From Bacteroidota bacterium (GTDB lineage Bacteria; Bacteroidota; Bacteroidia; Flavobacteriales; Weeksellaceae): a stretch of 64,000 bases of DNA. Under the pieces are notes generated by a model. It had not been told where the DNA came from. It made no database searches and saw nothing but the letters and a program-made list of their open reading frames with translations. The DNA lies in NCBI GenBank assembly GCA_023423715.1, contig JAFAFC010000005.1, positions 124,001 to 188,000 on the forward strand. Reading direction: 5' to 3'. Positions within the stretch are counted from its first letter, which is position 1. Each line of letters begins with the position of its first letter. Positions 51,292-59,728 of the stretch are shown piece by piece. The position numbers and the translations under genes were made by a program.

Positions 51292-51358
51292 TATGAAATG
51301 GATCATATTGAAATCGTATAAAATAATTAACAAATATTAATAATCTTCGATCTCATTT

Positions 51359-51374
51359 TGGTACGCTTTTTACA
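51359..51374 (+). promoter_or_regulatory. Sigma-54-like promoter upstream of the small helical protein
   Basis: TGGTAC-GCTTT-TTACA: -24 half close to consensus TGGCAC, -12 half TTAC instead of TTGC, spacing exact, 44 bp before the ATG. No TAnnTTTG box is seen nearby. Confidence 0.4.
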
Positions 51375-51418
51375 TTACATAGAACATCAACACTTAGTTA
51401 AATAAAAAATCAGAAATC

Positions 51419-51655
51419 ATGAGTAATAAAAGAAACGGCTTATTAGCATTATTAGGATTAGGAGCATTAGCTTATTGGAAATATAAAAAATCAACTCCAG
51501 AAGAAAAACAAATGGTAAAAGATAAAATCAATACCGCTAAAGACAACTTCAATAAATGGGGTAATGATATTAAGGACAAGGCTAATCAAGTAGCAGATCA
51601 GGTGCAAGATAAAGCCAGCCAACTTAAAAACAAAGCTGAAGATCAAGTATCCTAA
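51419..51655 (+). CDS. Small membrane-anchored amphipathic-helix protein (LEA/YtxH-like)
   Basis: 78 residues: a short hydrophobic segment LLALLGLGALAYWKYKKS (8-25), then a highly charged amphipathic helix with repeated K/D/A motifs (DKINTAKDNFNKWGNDIKDK, then ANQVADQVQDKASQLKNKAE). No signal peptidase site is evident. It resembles the YtxH protein at 14597 in layout and promoter type. Likely an envelope stress or desiccation protein; that is inference from composition. Confidence 0.75.
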   Translation: MSNKRNGLLALLGLGALAYWKYKKSTPEEKQMVKDKINTAKDNFNKWGNDIKDKANQVADQVQDKASQLKNKAEDQVS

Positions 51656-51690
51656 GCAGTTTATATACATTCATATTACACACAACACGG

Positions 51691-51722
51691 CAAAAACCAC
51701 TCTTTCGAGTGGTTTTTGTTTT
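51691..51722. terminator. Bidirectional terminator between the small helical gene and the methyltransferase
   Basis: Stem CAAAAACCACTC/GAGTGGTTTTTG with tetraloop TTTC, between convergent genes. Confidence 0.88.
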
Positions 51723-52514
51723 TTAATCCTTAGTTGCGACAACCGAATAAATATAAGGTGCATGCTCTCCCAAATTCGGAATAATAAATTTTTTCGGTGC
51801 TATTTCTTTTACTTCTTTAAAACAAGGCCACGGCGAATAGGTATGTTCTTCAAAATGTTCAATCTTTAGATTTTGATTTCGTAAAGCATTCAAAACTTTG
51901 GATAAAGAATGATTCCACATGACATATTCTTGTTTTATTGGCGCAGAGGTATCGGCATATGTTCCTTCAAACGCTTCAACAATTGGATTCTCGGAAGTGT
52001 ATGGATATGTGATCTTTGTGAAATCGTCATTAAACATCCATAGAAAAGGATGAAATTCCACAAAAACCAATTTCCCTCCTGGTTTTAGAAAATGAGAAAT
52101 AACCTCCGCCCAACGATTTAAATCAGGAAGCCAACCAATAGTCCCATAACTCGTATAAACGACATCGAACTTTTCATCCAATTCATTTGGTAAATTGTAA
52201 ATATCACAACACAAAAATTGGGCATCCAACTGTAGTTGTTCTGTGATTGATTTTGCTGAATCAATAGCTTTATTCGATAAATCAACGCCAGTTACTTTCG
52301 CACCTAAACGAGCAATTGATAAGGAATCTTGACCAAAATGACATTGTAAATGCAAAACGGTTTTTCCTTGTACATCACCTAATAATTCAACATCCAAACT
52401 TGGAAGGGAAGTTTCGCCTTTCATAAATCCTTCCATATCGTAAAATTGCGAATCCAAGTGATAGGCAACTTTGTTATTCCAAGATTCTTGGTTTATTTTC
52501 AAATAATCGTCCAT
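51723..52514 (-). CDS. Class I SAM-dependent methyltransferase
   Basis: 263 residues with a standard SAM-binding Rossmann fold: motif I TVLHLQCHFGQDSLSIARLG (52-71 region), acidic end of strand 2 VTGVDLSNKAI, and FDVVYTSYGTIGWLPD. The C-terminal half (KPGGKLVFVEFHPFLWMF) is typical of small-molecule methyltransferases, but the substrate is unknown. Its promoter appears to be inside the hisS terminator loop, immediately upstream. Confidence 0.9.
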   Translation of the reverse strand: MDDYLKINQESWNNKVAYHLDSQFYDMEGFMKGETSLPSLDVELLGDVQGKTVLHLQCHFGQDSLSIARLGAKVTGVDLSNKAIDSAKSITEQLQLDAQFLCCDIYNLPNELDEKFDVVYTSYGTIGWLPDLNRWAEVISHFLKPGGKLVFVEFHPFLWMFNDDFTKITYPYTSENPIVEAFEGTYADTSAPIKQEYVMWNHSLSKVLNALRNQNLKIEHFEEHTYSPWPCFKEVKEIAPKKFIIPNLGEHAPYIYSVVATKD

Positions 52515-52518
52515 AAAA

Positions 52519-52553
52519 AAACTCGATTTTCATCAAAGATAAAAATCGAGTTT
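52519..52553 (-). terminator. Terminator after hisS with a -7 box in its loop
   Basis: Minus-strand stem AAACTCGATTTT/AAAATCGAGTTT and a T-run directly before the methyltransferase ATG. The loop holds TATCTTTG at 52534-52541, a perfect -7 box for that gene. Confidence 0.85.
52534..52541 (-). promoter_or_regulatory. -7 box of the methyltransferase, inside the hisS terminator loop
   Basis: Minus-strand TATCTTTG, 19 nt before the ATG at 52514. Transcription starting there leaves out the 5' arm, so the terminator cannot fold in the new RNA. Confidence 0.6.
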
Positions 52554-52570
52554 GAATTATGTAAAAATTA

Positions 52571-53914
52571 CTATCCTAAAAATTCAGAAATAGAAATTGT
52601 TTTTTGTTCCCCATTTTCTTGATTCTTAATGGTAATGGTTTGATTTTCGATTTCAGATTCACCTAGAAAAACTAAATTCTTCACACCTCGTTTTTCCGAA
52701 TAGGAAAAGAATTTTTTCATTTTTCCAGCATCTGGAAAAAGCTCAGCAGAAATTCCTTTCAAACGCAATTGTGTAATCACTTTTTGAGCATAAATTGCTT
52801 CCTTATCACCATAGTTTGCAAAAAGATACTCAATTCCCGAAGTTGTATTTTCAGGGAAAAGTTGTAATTCTTCCATCACTAAGAAAATACGATCTAATCC
52901 AAACGAAATTCCAATTCCAGGAACATTCTTCACACCAAAAGTTTCCGTAAGGTTATTGTATCTTCCACCGCCACCAATAGAACCCATTTCTACACCTTCG
53001 GCTTTAATTTCAAAAATTGCTCCTGTATAATAATCCAGTCCACGCGCTAATGTAATGTTGAAAACCAAATCATTAGCTGCGCCCAATTTTTTAGATTCTT
53101 CTAAGACAAATTCAAGCTCTTCAACTCCAGCTTTTCCAATTTCAACCTCAGCAAAAGACGTTTTTAGAATTTCTAAAACTTTCGCTTGAGGATAATTTTC
53201 AAATAAGAAACTTAGTTTTTCAATTGCATTATCAGCAATTCCTTTTTCTTGAAGTTCTTTGATAACGCCATCTTTTCCAATTTTATCAAGCTTATCCAAA
53301 GCCACAGTAAAATCGATTAGTTGCTCCGAAATATTAGCGTATTCCGCCAATCCTGAAAGAATCTTTCGGTTGTTAAACTGAATTTTCACCGGAATATTCA
53401 AATCACGAAATGACTTTAAATACAACTGAACGAAATCAATTTCTTGCCATAAACTTTCGCTCCCAACAACATCCGCATCACATTGATAAAACTCTCTGAA
53501 ACGCCCTTTTTGTGGACGATCTGCACGCCAAACGGGCTGAATCTGATATCGTTTAAAAGGGAAATTCAAATTCCCTTGATTCATCGCTACGAAACGTGCG
53601 AAAGGCACCGTAAGATCGTATCTTAACGCTTTTTCAGAAATCTGAGAAATCAGCTTTTGCGAATTTTTTGCATTCCAATCTTCGTCTTTTGTTTTTGAAG
53701 CATAATCACCCGAATTCAAAATCTTAAAAATAAGACGATCGCCTTCTTCACCATACTTTCCTGTTAAAGTTGCTAAATTTTCAAAGCTTGGCGTCTCCAA
53801 AGGTTGAAAACCAAACAATTCAAAATTCTTTTGCAACGTGTTGATAATGTAACGTCTTTTGACAACTTCCGCTGCCGTAAAATCTCGAGTTCCTTTTGCT
53901 AGTGATGGCTTCAT
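52571..53914 (-). CDS. hisS: Histidyl-tRNA synthetase
   Basis: Charges tRNA-His. 447 residues from ATG 53914 (MKPSLAKGTRDFTAAE); the ATG at 53953 sits in the -7 box. Class II motifs: KGTRDF start, motif 2 FPFKRYQIQPVWRADRPQKGR (about 107-127), ARGLDYYTGAIFEI (histidine-A motif) and GGGRYNNLTETFG. A complete anticodon-binding domain follows. Confidence 0.97.
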   Translation of the reverse strand: MKPSLAKGTRDFTAAEVVKRRYIINTLQKNFELFGFQPLETPSFENLATLTGKYGEEGDRLIFKILNSGDYASKTKDEDWNAKNSQKLISQISEKALRYDLTVPFARFVAMNQGNLNFPFKRYQIQPVWRADRPQKGRFREFYQCDADVVGSESLWQEIDFVQLYLKSFRDLNIPVKIQFNNRKILSGLAEYANISEQLIDFTVALDKLDKIGKDGVIKELQEKGIADNAIEKLSFLFENYPQAKVLEILKTSFAEVEIGKAGVEELEFVLEESKKLGAANDLVFNITLARGLDYYTGAIFEIKAEGVEMGSIGGGGRYNNLTETFGVKNVPGIGISFGLDRIFLVMEELQLFPENTTSGIEYLFANYGDKEAIYAQKVITQLRLKGISAELFPDAGKMKKFFSYSEKRGVKNLVFLGESEIENQTITIKNQENGEQKTISISEFLG

Positions 53915-53951
53915 GAATTTCGTACTAAAAATCTGTATTAAAATAAGCGAC

Positions 53952-53959
53952 AAAAATAC
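53952..53959 (-). promoter_or_regulatory. -7 box upstream of hisS
   Basis: Minus-strand TATTTTTG followed by TCG, 37 nt before the ATG at 53914. Confidence 0.6.
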
Positions 53960-53999
53960 GGAATTTATTCGGCTAAGTTTTTAGATATTCAAGAAAAAC

Positions 54000-54026
54000 A
54001 AAGGACGAAATTAGAATCCGTCCTTT
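54000..54026 (-). terminator. Terminator after the HRDC gene
   Basis: Minus-strand stem AAAGGACG/CGTCCTTT with an 11-nt loop, followed by GTTTTTC. Confidence 0.75.
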
Positions 54027-54051
54027 GTTTAGGATAAAAAGGAATTTTGGA

Positions 54052-54495
54052 CTAAAAATTCCCTACTAATTGGATGATTTCATCACCGTAGTTTTCAATT
54101 TTATGCTTTCCAAAACCCTTAATAAGCTTCAATTCTTCCTTTTTGTGAGGTTTGTTTTTCGCTACAACTAAAAGCTCTTTATTGGTCGCAATGCAATACG
54201 TTGGAATTTTCTGAATCTTTGATTTTTCGCTTCGCCAAAGCTTTAACGCTTCTAGAATTTTCTCTTCCGATTCGGAAATCACTTCATGAGTATAAATTCC
54301 GTTTTCCGAATCATTAAGTATCATCTTCATTTCTGAATTCACAAAAATAATTACTGACCAATAAGGTTCTTTCGCTTGAAAAAAAGCAGTTTCTACTTTA
54401 TAAACTTCATTTTGAGAAAGAAATTCATCTAAATCGTGTTGATCTTGAACAAGAAACTTATCTTCTAACCGAATTTTAAATAGTTGGAGTTTCAT
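54052..54495 (-). CDS. Stand-alone HRDC-domain protein
   Basis: 147 residues. The C-terminal 65 or so form an HRDC domain (helicase and RNase D C-terminal), with KIQKIPTYCIATNKELLVVA then LKLIKGFGKHKIENYGDEII. The N-terminal 80 are of unknown fold, with no helicase or nuclease motif, so it is not a truncated RecQ by obvious remnants. It starts 2 bp after the SSB-like gene, so the two are coupled; a nucleic-acid-binding partner role is inference. Confidence 0.82.
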   Translation of the reverse strand: MKLQLFKIRLEDKFLVQDQHDLDEFLSQNEVYKVETAFFQAKEPYWSVIIFVNSEMKMILNDSENGIYTHEVISESEEKILEALKLWRSEKSKIQKIPTYCIATNKELLVVAKNKPHKKEELKLIKGFGKHKIENYGDEIIQLVGNF

Positions 54496-54497
54496 GG

Positions 54498-54836
54498 TTA
54501 TTCGCTTTTAGGTTTTCCTAATAATATAATTTCTTCAATTCGGATTTCGGTGATGTATCTTTTTTGACCATCATTACCTTCATACGAACGGTAGACAATT
54601 TTACCTTCTACTGCTATTTCTTGTCCTTTTTCTACATACTTTTGCATGATATCTGCCGTTTTCCCATAGGCAACCAAATTATGCCATTGGGTTTCTTCTA
54701 CTCGATCGCCTTTTGAATTTGTAAAAAAATCCGAAGTTGCTAAACTTACTTTTGCTAAAATCCCATTTTCTAAATTGATGATTTCAACTTCTTTTCCTGT
54801 TCTACCTATTAAGGTTACTTTGTTTCTTAGTGACAT
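54498..54836 (-). CDS. Single-stranded DNA-binding protein without the acidic tail
   Basis: 112 residues, one OB fold: MSLRNKVTLIGRTGKEVEI start, TQWHNLVAYGKTADIMQKYVEKG (given near 49-71) and GQKRYITEIRIEEIILLG. Typical bacterial SSBs carry a Pro/Gly-rich linker and an acidic tip ending in Phe that recruits partners; here the protein ends at LLGKPKSE. It is thus a short accessory SSB paralogue. Its one-operon partner is the HRDC protein. Confidence 0.9.
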   Translation of the reverse strand: MSLRNKVTLIGRTGKEVEIINLENGILAKVSLATSDFFTNSKGDRVEETQWHNLVAYGKTADIMQKYVEKGQEIAVEGKIVYRSYEGNDGQKRYITEIRIEEIILLGKPKSE

Positions 54837-55046
54837 GATTTCTAAAATTTTAATTAAACATTCAGATTCGAGTCTTTCGTTTGTCTCTCAAATCTCTGGG
54901 ACAAAGGTTGACAAAATCCGAAATCGTAGTCGGTAAAGAAGCGTTTATTATCGTTTGTAGTCGTTTGAAAACGAATAAAAAACACAGAAGAAGCTATTGA
55001 ATAAAGGAAAAATAAACAAAACAGATTATTAGAAAATGTTTAAATA

Positions 55047-55078
55047 AAAATGTCCAGCGAAACTTCGTTTCGCTGGAC
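55047..55078 (-). terminator. Long terminator after the GyrI-like gene
   Basis: Perfect 12-bp stem GTCCAGCGAAAC/GTTTCGCTGGAC with a 3-nt loop at 55052-55078, followed on the minus strand by ATTTTTA. Confidence 0.85.
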
Positions 55079-55103
55079 GCTTTATTATATAATTCAAAAT
55101 TCT

Positions 55104-55553
55104 TTACTCTACCGCAATAAAAATATCAACTTCCGAGTTTTCTCCATTTTGAGATTTGGCGCTATAAACTTCGTAATCGTAGGTGTATTTTCTCTTGAGT
55201 TGCGAATCTTGGCTCCAGATTTCCATCCATTTTTCACCAACAGCATTGGGCATTTCGCCTTTTGCTGTGAAGACTTGAAAATTTTCTGCTGGAAATTCAC
55301 GACCAATCATTCCTTCTGGAATTTCGTCTAAATTGGAAACTTTCATTCCAATAATCGTAGTATATTCTTCCGTATAATCACTTTGATAGTCGGTATAAAT
55401 AGCTAAAATTTCATCCGAAATCTTATGCGGAATTTTCTCTGCGATTGATTCAGAAAAAAATCGTCCCCAAAGTGCGCCTAAATCTTGCAGCGCTTGGCTA
55501 TTTTGATTGGTCGCTCTGGTAGAAATACCAATGATTTTAAATCCTTCTTTCAT
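55104..55553 (-). CDS. GyrI-like effector-binding domain protein
   Basis: 149 residues of the GyrI/AraC effector-binding fold: FKIIGISTRATNQN at the N-terminus, LGALWGRFF near 25-33, and EIPEGMIGREFPAENFQVF near 77-95. No DNA-binding domain is attached, so it is a stand-alone binding protein for a small hydrophobic molecule, or a gyrase-inhibitor relative; which is unknown. It lies 7 bp downstream of the M49-like lipoprotein gene and is probably co-transcribed. Confidence 0.83.
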   Translation of the reverse strand: MKEGFKIIGISTRATNQNSQALQDLGALWGRFFSESIAEKIPHKISDEILAIYTDYQSDYTEEYTTIIGMKVSNLDEIPEGMIGREFPAENFQVFTAKGEMPNAVGEKWMEIWSQDSQLKRKYTYDYEVYSAKSQNGENSEVDIFIAVE

Positions 55554-55560
55554 CGTATTT

Positions 55561-57213
55561 TTATTTTAAACCTAACATTTGCGGGCCTTGTTCAAAAACA
55601 ATATCCACAGGAATGTTCTGCGTTTTTAATTTATCCAAATCCTTTTGTAAATCTGCTGGAATAATTCCTTTCGTTGCGTACAGCTTTTTCACACCATCAT
55701 AATCACCATTTCCTTGAAGCGTTAAAACCAATTCTGAAAGTCCATTCATCGCTTGTTCCATTTTAGTAACATCCACTTTGTATTTTCCGTTTGAAAGCTT
55801 TTGGAATGCTCCTTTTTCAGCAAAATAATTGAATGCAATCATATTCGCTTGACCATGAGCCGAACTTGCTCCAAAACGAACCGATCTAAAAATTCCCGCC
55901 AAAAAAGTCACAAAATAATCTTCTTTTGAACCTTGCAACTCCCCTTTTTTAAGAAGTTGATTCACCATGTACAAACCAAGGATATCTGCTTTCCCTTCCT
56001 CCAATGCGGAATTCGCTTCCTTCAAAGATTCACGAACAGAACCTTTTCCATTAATCGTTGATTTAATTCCTAAACCATGCGCTACTTCGTGAAACATCAC
56101 GTTCGAGAAAAATGCATCAAACTTAATATTTTTCTTTTGACTATCGTCGATTAATGAATTTGCAATTGGAACTAAAATTTGATCAAACTTCGCTTTCATT
56201 GCATTTTTAAGTTGAAGTCGTCTCGTTCCTTTTTCCAATTGAACTTTTTCATCGTTTGGAAGGTTAATCGCAATGGTTTTTCCCGCAGCATTACAATCTC
56301 CTGCATAATACACAACATCGTATGCATTAAGATCCGAATCCGTTCCCGGCACTTCTTTCTTATACGCAGAAGGAACTGGAAGGTTTCGTTGCAATTCTGG
56401 TAAATATTTTACAAATTTTGCCAATTTCGCGCTCCATTCTACGTCTTTTACTAAAACATAGGCTTCATACGATGTTTTATAACCAAATAATTGGTCTTCA
56501 TAATTTTCAATTGGCCCAATCACCAAATCTAAATTGGAATTTTTCATATCCATCCAAGCCAAATCACTCGGATAAAAATCATCATTCAACAAAGCTTTAG
56601 CGCGAAGTTGCAAATAGTTTTTAAGTCCAGCATCGTCGGCAAATTCAGCAGCTTTATTTAGATACGAAGCCGCTTCTTGAAGTTTCGACTTAAATTGAAC
56701 CGAATACGGAACACTTATTAATTTCCCACTCGAATCTCTCTTAACAACCGTGTATGGAGACTTTCCGTCTTTCAGATTCGCTTTTTCAAACTCTTCCTTA
56801 GACATATTTTCAGGGTAAAATGTTGCACCAGCTGGCTTTGCATTTACATTAGCCAAAAACGGAACATCATTGTTCAATCGATCCCAAGGTCCGTAATTGA
56901 TTTCGGCGTATTGTTTTGCTTCACCAGAAAGTCCATTCAGTAGCAACGATTTATTTCCATACGCTTGCTCCCAATACAAATCATCCATGACTTTTGCCGC
57001 TTTGAACATATTGGCAAGAACTTCTTTTTCATTCTTCGTTAAATGCGAAGTATCAGCTGTTAACGCCACTTTTGCATAGTCTTGATAGGCGTAGCCATTT
57101 TCTTTAACTTGGGAATTTTCCATAGGATTTTGTTTCTGAGCATTTTGAGTCGTACACGATGCAAAAAGCCCTGCACAAACAACGGAACCCAATAATATGT
57201 ATTTAAAATTCAT
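55561..57213 (-). CDS. Dipeptidyl-peptidase III (M49)-like zinc lipoprotein
   Basis: 550 residues from ATG 57213 (or 555 from 57228). Lipoprotein signal MNFKYILLGSVVCAGLFASC. The catalytic site reads FHEVAHGLG (HExxH, about residue 375) and EEGKADILGLYM about 40 residues on, the E-E-x-x-x-D arrangement of M49. Classic DPP III has a longer HExxxH, so this branch is atypical. Databases often mislabel relatives. Periplasmic or outer-membrane location fits the signal. The nearby GyrI-like gene is co-directional. Confidence 0.85.
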   Translation of the reverse strand: MNFKYILLGSVVCAGLFASCTTQNAQKQNPMENSQVKENGYAYQDYAKVALTADTSHLTKNEKEVLANMFKAAKVMDDLYWEQAYGNKSLLLNGLSGEAKQYAEINYGPWDRLNNDVPFLANVNAKPAGATFYPENMSKEEFEKANLKDGKSPYTVVKRDSSGKLISVPYSVQFKSKLQEAASYLNKAAEFADDAGLKNYLQLRAKALLNDDFYPSDLAWMDMKNSNLDLVIGPIENYEDQLFGYKTSYEAYVLVKDVEWSAKLAKFVKYLPELQRNLPVPSAYKKEVPGTDSDLNAYDVVYYAGDCNAAGKTIAINLPNDEKVQLEKGTRRLQLKNAMKAKFDQILVPIANSLIDDSQKKNIKFDAFFSNVMFHEVAHGLGIKSTINGKGSVRESLKEANSALEEGKADILGLYMVNQLLKKGELQGSKEDYFVTFLAGIFRSVRFGASSAHGQANMIAFNYFAEKGAFQKLSNGKYKVDVTKMEQAMNGLSELVLTLQGNGDYDGVKKLYATKGIIPADLQKDLDKLKTQNIPVDIVFEQGPQMLGLK

Positions 57214-57303
57214 TGTTCTAATTTTCATGTGAAGGTACGGAAAACTGAAAAAATGAATGCGAATACGAAAAAATTAGTATCTTTTAATTGAAATTATCAT
57301 CGT

Positions 57304-57657
57304 ATGCAAACGTGTTTGGAATGTGGAGAAATTATTAAAGGTAGAGCCGACAAAAAGTTCTGCAATGATGCATGTCGAAACGCCTTTAATAACAAACAAA
57401 ATAAAGATTCATCTAACTTGATGCGGGCAATTAACAATCGACTGCGTAAAAATCATCGCATTTTAGAAAATCAAAAATTCACTGACGGAAAATCGAAAGT
57501 TACCAAACAAAGTTTAATTGCTTTAGATTTTAGTTTTGACTATTTCACCAATCTTAAAAAGTATAAAAATGGCGCCGAATACCAATTTGTCTATGATATT
57601 GGCTATCGCTATTTAGAAGATGATTGGATATTACTCGTCAAGAAAAACGACGATTAA
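57304..57657 (+). CDS. Small protein with an N-terminal Cys4 zinc ribbon
   Basis: 117 residues. The start MQTCLECGEIIKGRADKKFC is a CxxC-x12-CxxxC-type zinc site (C-L-E-C and C-N-D-A-C), like zinc-ribbon proteins of the DUF2116 type. The rest is basic and mixed, without recognised domain. Its stop overlaps the opposite-strand gene's stop by 4 bp. Function unknown; common in flavobacteria as far as I recall. Confidence 0.72.
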   Translation: MQTCLECGEIIKGRADKKFCNDACRNAFNNKQNKDSSNLMRAINNRLRKNHRILENQKFTDGKSKVTKQSLIALDFSFDYFTNLKKYKNGAEYQFVYDIGYRYLEDDWILLVKKNDD

Positions 57658-58262
57658 TTCTTTAAAAATTGAATCACCATCCAGTGATTTGGGTGATTTT
57701 TAACCAATTCTGCTTTCAATTTGTCATTATTCGTGTTAATCGCCGTGTACACTTGCAACGGAATTGATTCTGGGTGTGCTTTGAAACCTTTTGCAACAAC
57801 CTCTTTAGATTCGTCCTTCTTTCCCGCAGATTGAAGCATTTCAGCATGTAAAATCGTAATCATTACGGGCTCTTTTTTATAGACGAAATGGTATTCATTT
57901 TTCATTGCTATAACCAAATCGACTAAAAAATTGTAATCAGGATTTTCAGAAGAAATTTCTTTTCGAAACATTTCGTTATAGTATAGATGTAGTATAGTTA
58001 AATACTTATTCTTGCTTTTCTGGTTATCAAGAAAGGTATTTAATTTTTTAACGAAATCGGTTTTTTCCAAGTCACCCTGATCTTGTTGCAATGTCACTTG
58101 ATAGACTTGTTCCAACAAATCCCAAGCATTTGAATCGGATGCATCAATCGGCGAATCCTTTTTCACCTCACTCACCAAAGAATTCACTCGATAATCCGAA
58201 ACCTCTTGAGCCGAAAACATAGTCAAACTCAGTACAAACAAAACTAAAATCGCTTTTCTCAT
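57654..58262 (-). CDS. Exported protein of unknown function
   Basis: 202 residues with a signal peptide MRKAILVLFVLSLTMFSAQ. The mature part is helical, TPR-like in feel (LLEQVYQVTLQQDQGDLEKT, LHLYYNEMFRKEISSENPDY, AEMLQSAGKKDESKEVVAKG), ending WMVIQFLKN. I do not recognise a family. Divergent from a small lipoprotein gene at 58341. Confidence 0.72.
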   Translation of the reverse strand: MRKAILVLFVLSLTMFSAQEVSDYRVNSLVSEVKKDSPIDASDSNAWDLLEQVYQVTLQQDQGDLEKTDFVKKLNTFLDNQKSKNKYLTILHLYYNEMFRKEISSENPDYNFLVDLVIAMKNEYHFVYKKEPVMITILHAEMLQSAGKKDESKEVVAKGFKAHPESIPLQVYTAINTNNDKLKAELVKNHPNHWMVIQFLKN

Positions 58263-58340
58263 ACCTTAAAAATAAGGAAAATAAAGATAGAATCTATTTG
58301 GATTGATCTTCAAAAAAATGTACTTTACAAAAAAAACAGA

Positions 58341-58838
58341 ATGAAATTCAAATTTAACACCATCTTCCCTACAGCTCTTATCGGATTATTCTTATTTTCT
58401 TGTCAAGGAAAACCGAAACCTAATGATGAATTTCGAAATGATGTTTTGGGAAAGATGAATTTACACCAAGATACATTGAAAGTGATGAACCAGTTTTTGG
58501 ATCAATTGGACGAACGTAATACGACTTTTGGTGATTATTATGTGAAAGCTCACCAAACCATTCAAGATTCGTGTTATGAAGTTTTGAAAGCTAAATACGA
58601 ACCCGATCATTTCATCAATAATAATAGAACGGATGAAGATTCGGAGTTTTTATACCAAATTACTGTTGATGCATTGGATAAATATCAAACCAAAATGGGA
58701 TTAGATTCGGCTAGTCATTACATTGTTGAATGGACTACGAATTCTAAACCTGAAATCAAACGTTATTTAAACCAAAAATACAATCTAGGACTTTATATTC
58801 CGGAGGATTTAGTGCAAGATGCCGCTGTTGATAAGTAA
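58341..58838 (+). CDS. Small lipoprotein of unknown function
   Basis: 165 residues; lipoprotein signal MKFKFNTIFPTALIGLFLFSC with lipobox LFSC at about 18-21. The mature protein is helical and charged (MNLHQDTLKVMNQFLDQLDE, then a DALDKYQTKMGLDSASHYIV segment). It ends one base before the convergent cvfB gene. No family recognised. Confidence 0.75.
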   Translation: MKFKFNTIFPTALIGLFLFSCQGKPKPNDEFRNDVLGKMNLHQDTLKVMNQFLDQLDERNTTFGDYYVKAHQTIQDSCYEVLKAKYEPDHFINNNRTDEDSEFLYQITVDALDKYQTKMGLDSASHYIVEWTTNSKPEIKRYLNQKYNLGLYIPEDLVQDAAVDK

Positions 58839-58839
58839 A

Positions 58840-59664
58840 TTACAGCAAGCGGATTTTATCTTCTAAAATTTCGATTTTCTTGTCTTTATAAAGGGAACCG
58901 ATTGCTTTTTTAAAGTTCTTTTTACTCATTTGTAAGAAGTCTTTAATTTGCTCTGGTTCTGATTTATCCGAAAGATGCAGAATTCCATAGCTTTCATCTA
59001 AAACGTCAAGAACTTTTTGTTTGTAAGCATCAATATTTTCGAAACCTTGAGGTTGAAGTGTGATATCAATTTTACCATCTTCGCGAATCGCTTTGATATA
59101 GCCTGTTTCCTCAGAAAGTGGATACAGTTTTTTGAAAACATCCGATGCATAAACCAACCCTAAATATTTTTGATCGATAACGACATTCCATCCTAATTCG
59201 GATTCGTTCATTAATATCAATTTTACTTGGTCGCCTTCTTTGTAAGGCAATTCAGAATACGACGGATTACGTTTGAATTTGGCTGTACCGGTAATTAAAC
59301 CTGTTTTTTCATCTTCATAAACGTACAATAAGTAGCGTTTTCCAGGAATCATTTTTCCTTTTTGCTCCTTGTAAGGAACGAACAAATCTTTGATAATTCC
59401 CCAATCCATAAATGCTCCCGGAGCCAAAACCTCAACGCAAGACATCACCCCATATTCGCCAACTTGAGCGTAAGGTTTTTCGGTCGTTGCTTTCAGTTGA
59501 TTATCATCTTGATAGATAAAAACCTCCACAAGGTCGTCTACTTCCCACGAATTTTCAGCGAAAATTTGAGCAATAAAGACCTGATTTCCTTCTTCATCGG
59601 CTAATTGAAAACCCGCATTATTTTTTTCAACAATGCGCAGCTGTTGCATTTTTCCTAATTCCAT
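58840..59664 (-). CDS. cvfB: CvfB-family S1 RNA-binding protein
   Basis: 274 residues: three S1/OB-like domains and a C-terminal winged helix. Landmarks: GVMSCVEVLAPGAFMDWGI near 69-87, ELPYKEGDQVKLILMNESEL near 135, KLYPLSEETGYIKAIREDGK near 173, and a C-terminal FLQMSKKNFKKAIGSLYKDK. CvfB binds RNA and affects virulence-factor expression in Staphylococcus; here it is likely a general translation-associated regulator. Start at 59664; ATG 59649 is an alternative. A -7 box lies at 59682-59689. Confidence 0.9.
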   Translation of the reverse strand: MELGKMQQLRIVEKNNAGFQLADEEGNQVFIAQIFAENSWEVDDLVEVFIYQDDNQLKATTEKPYAQVGEYGVMSCVEVLAPGAFMDWGIIKDLFVPYKEQKGKMIPGKRYLLYVYEDEKTGLITGTAKFKRNPSYSELPYKEGDQVKLILMNESELGWNVVIDQKYLGLVYASDVFKKLYPLSEETGYIKAIREDGKIDITLQPQGFENIDAYKQKVLDVLDESYGILHLSDKSEPEQIKDFLQMSKKNFKKAIGSLYKDKKIEILEDKIRLL

Positions 59665-59681
59665 AAAATGATAATCTGCGG

Positions 59682-59689
59682 CAAAGGTA
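59682..59689 (-). promoter_or_regulatory. -7 box upstream of cvfB
   Basis: Minus-strand TACCTTTG followed by CCG, 17 nt before the ATG at 59664. Confidence 0.6.
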
Positions 59690-59728
59690 CTGAAAAAACG
59701 TTTTAGAAAAAGCGTTTCGCAGCTTCAT

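Noticed and set aside
54911..55046. Small RNA or attachment site in the gap upstream of the SSB gene
   Set aside because: Short repeats such as GTAGTCG are present, but no stable structure, promoter or terminator supports an RNA gene.
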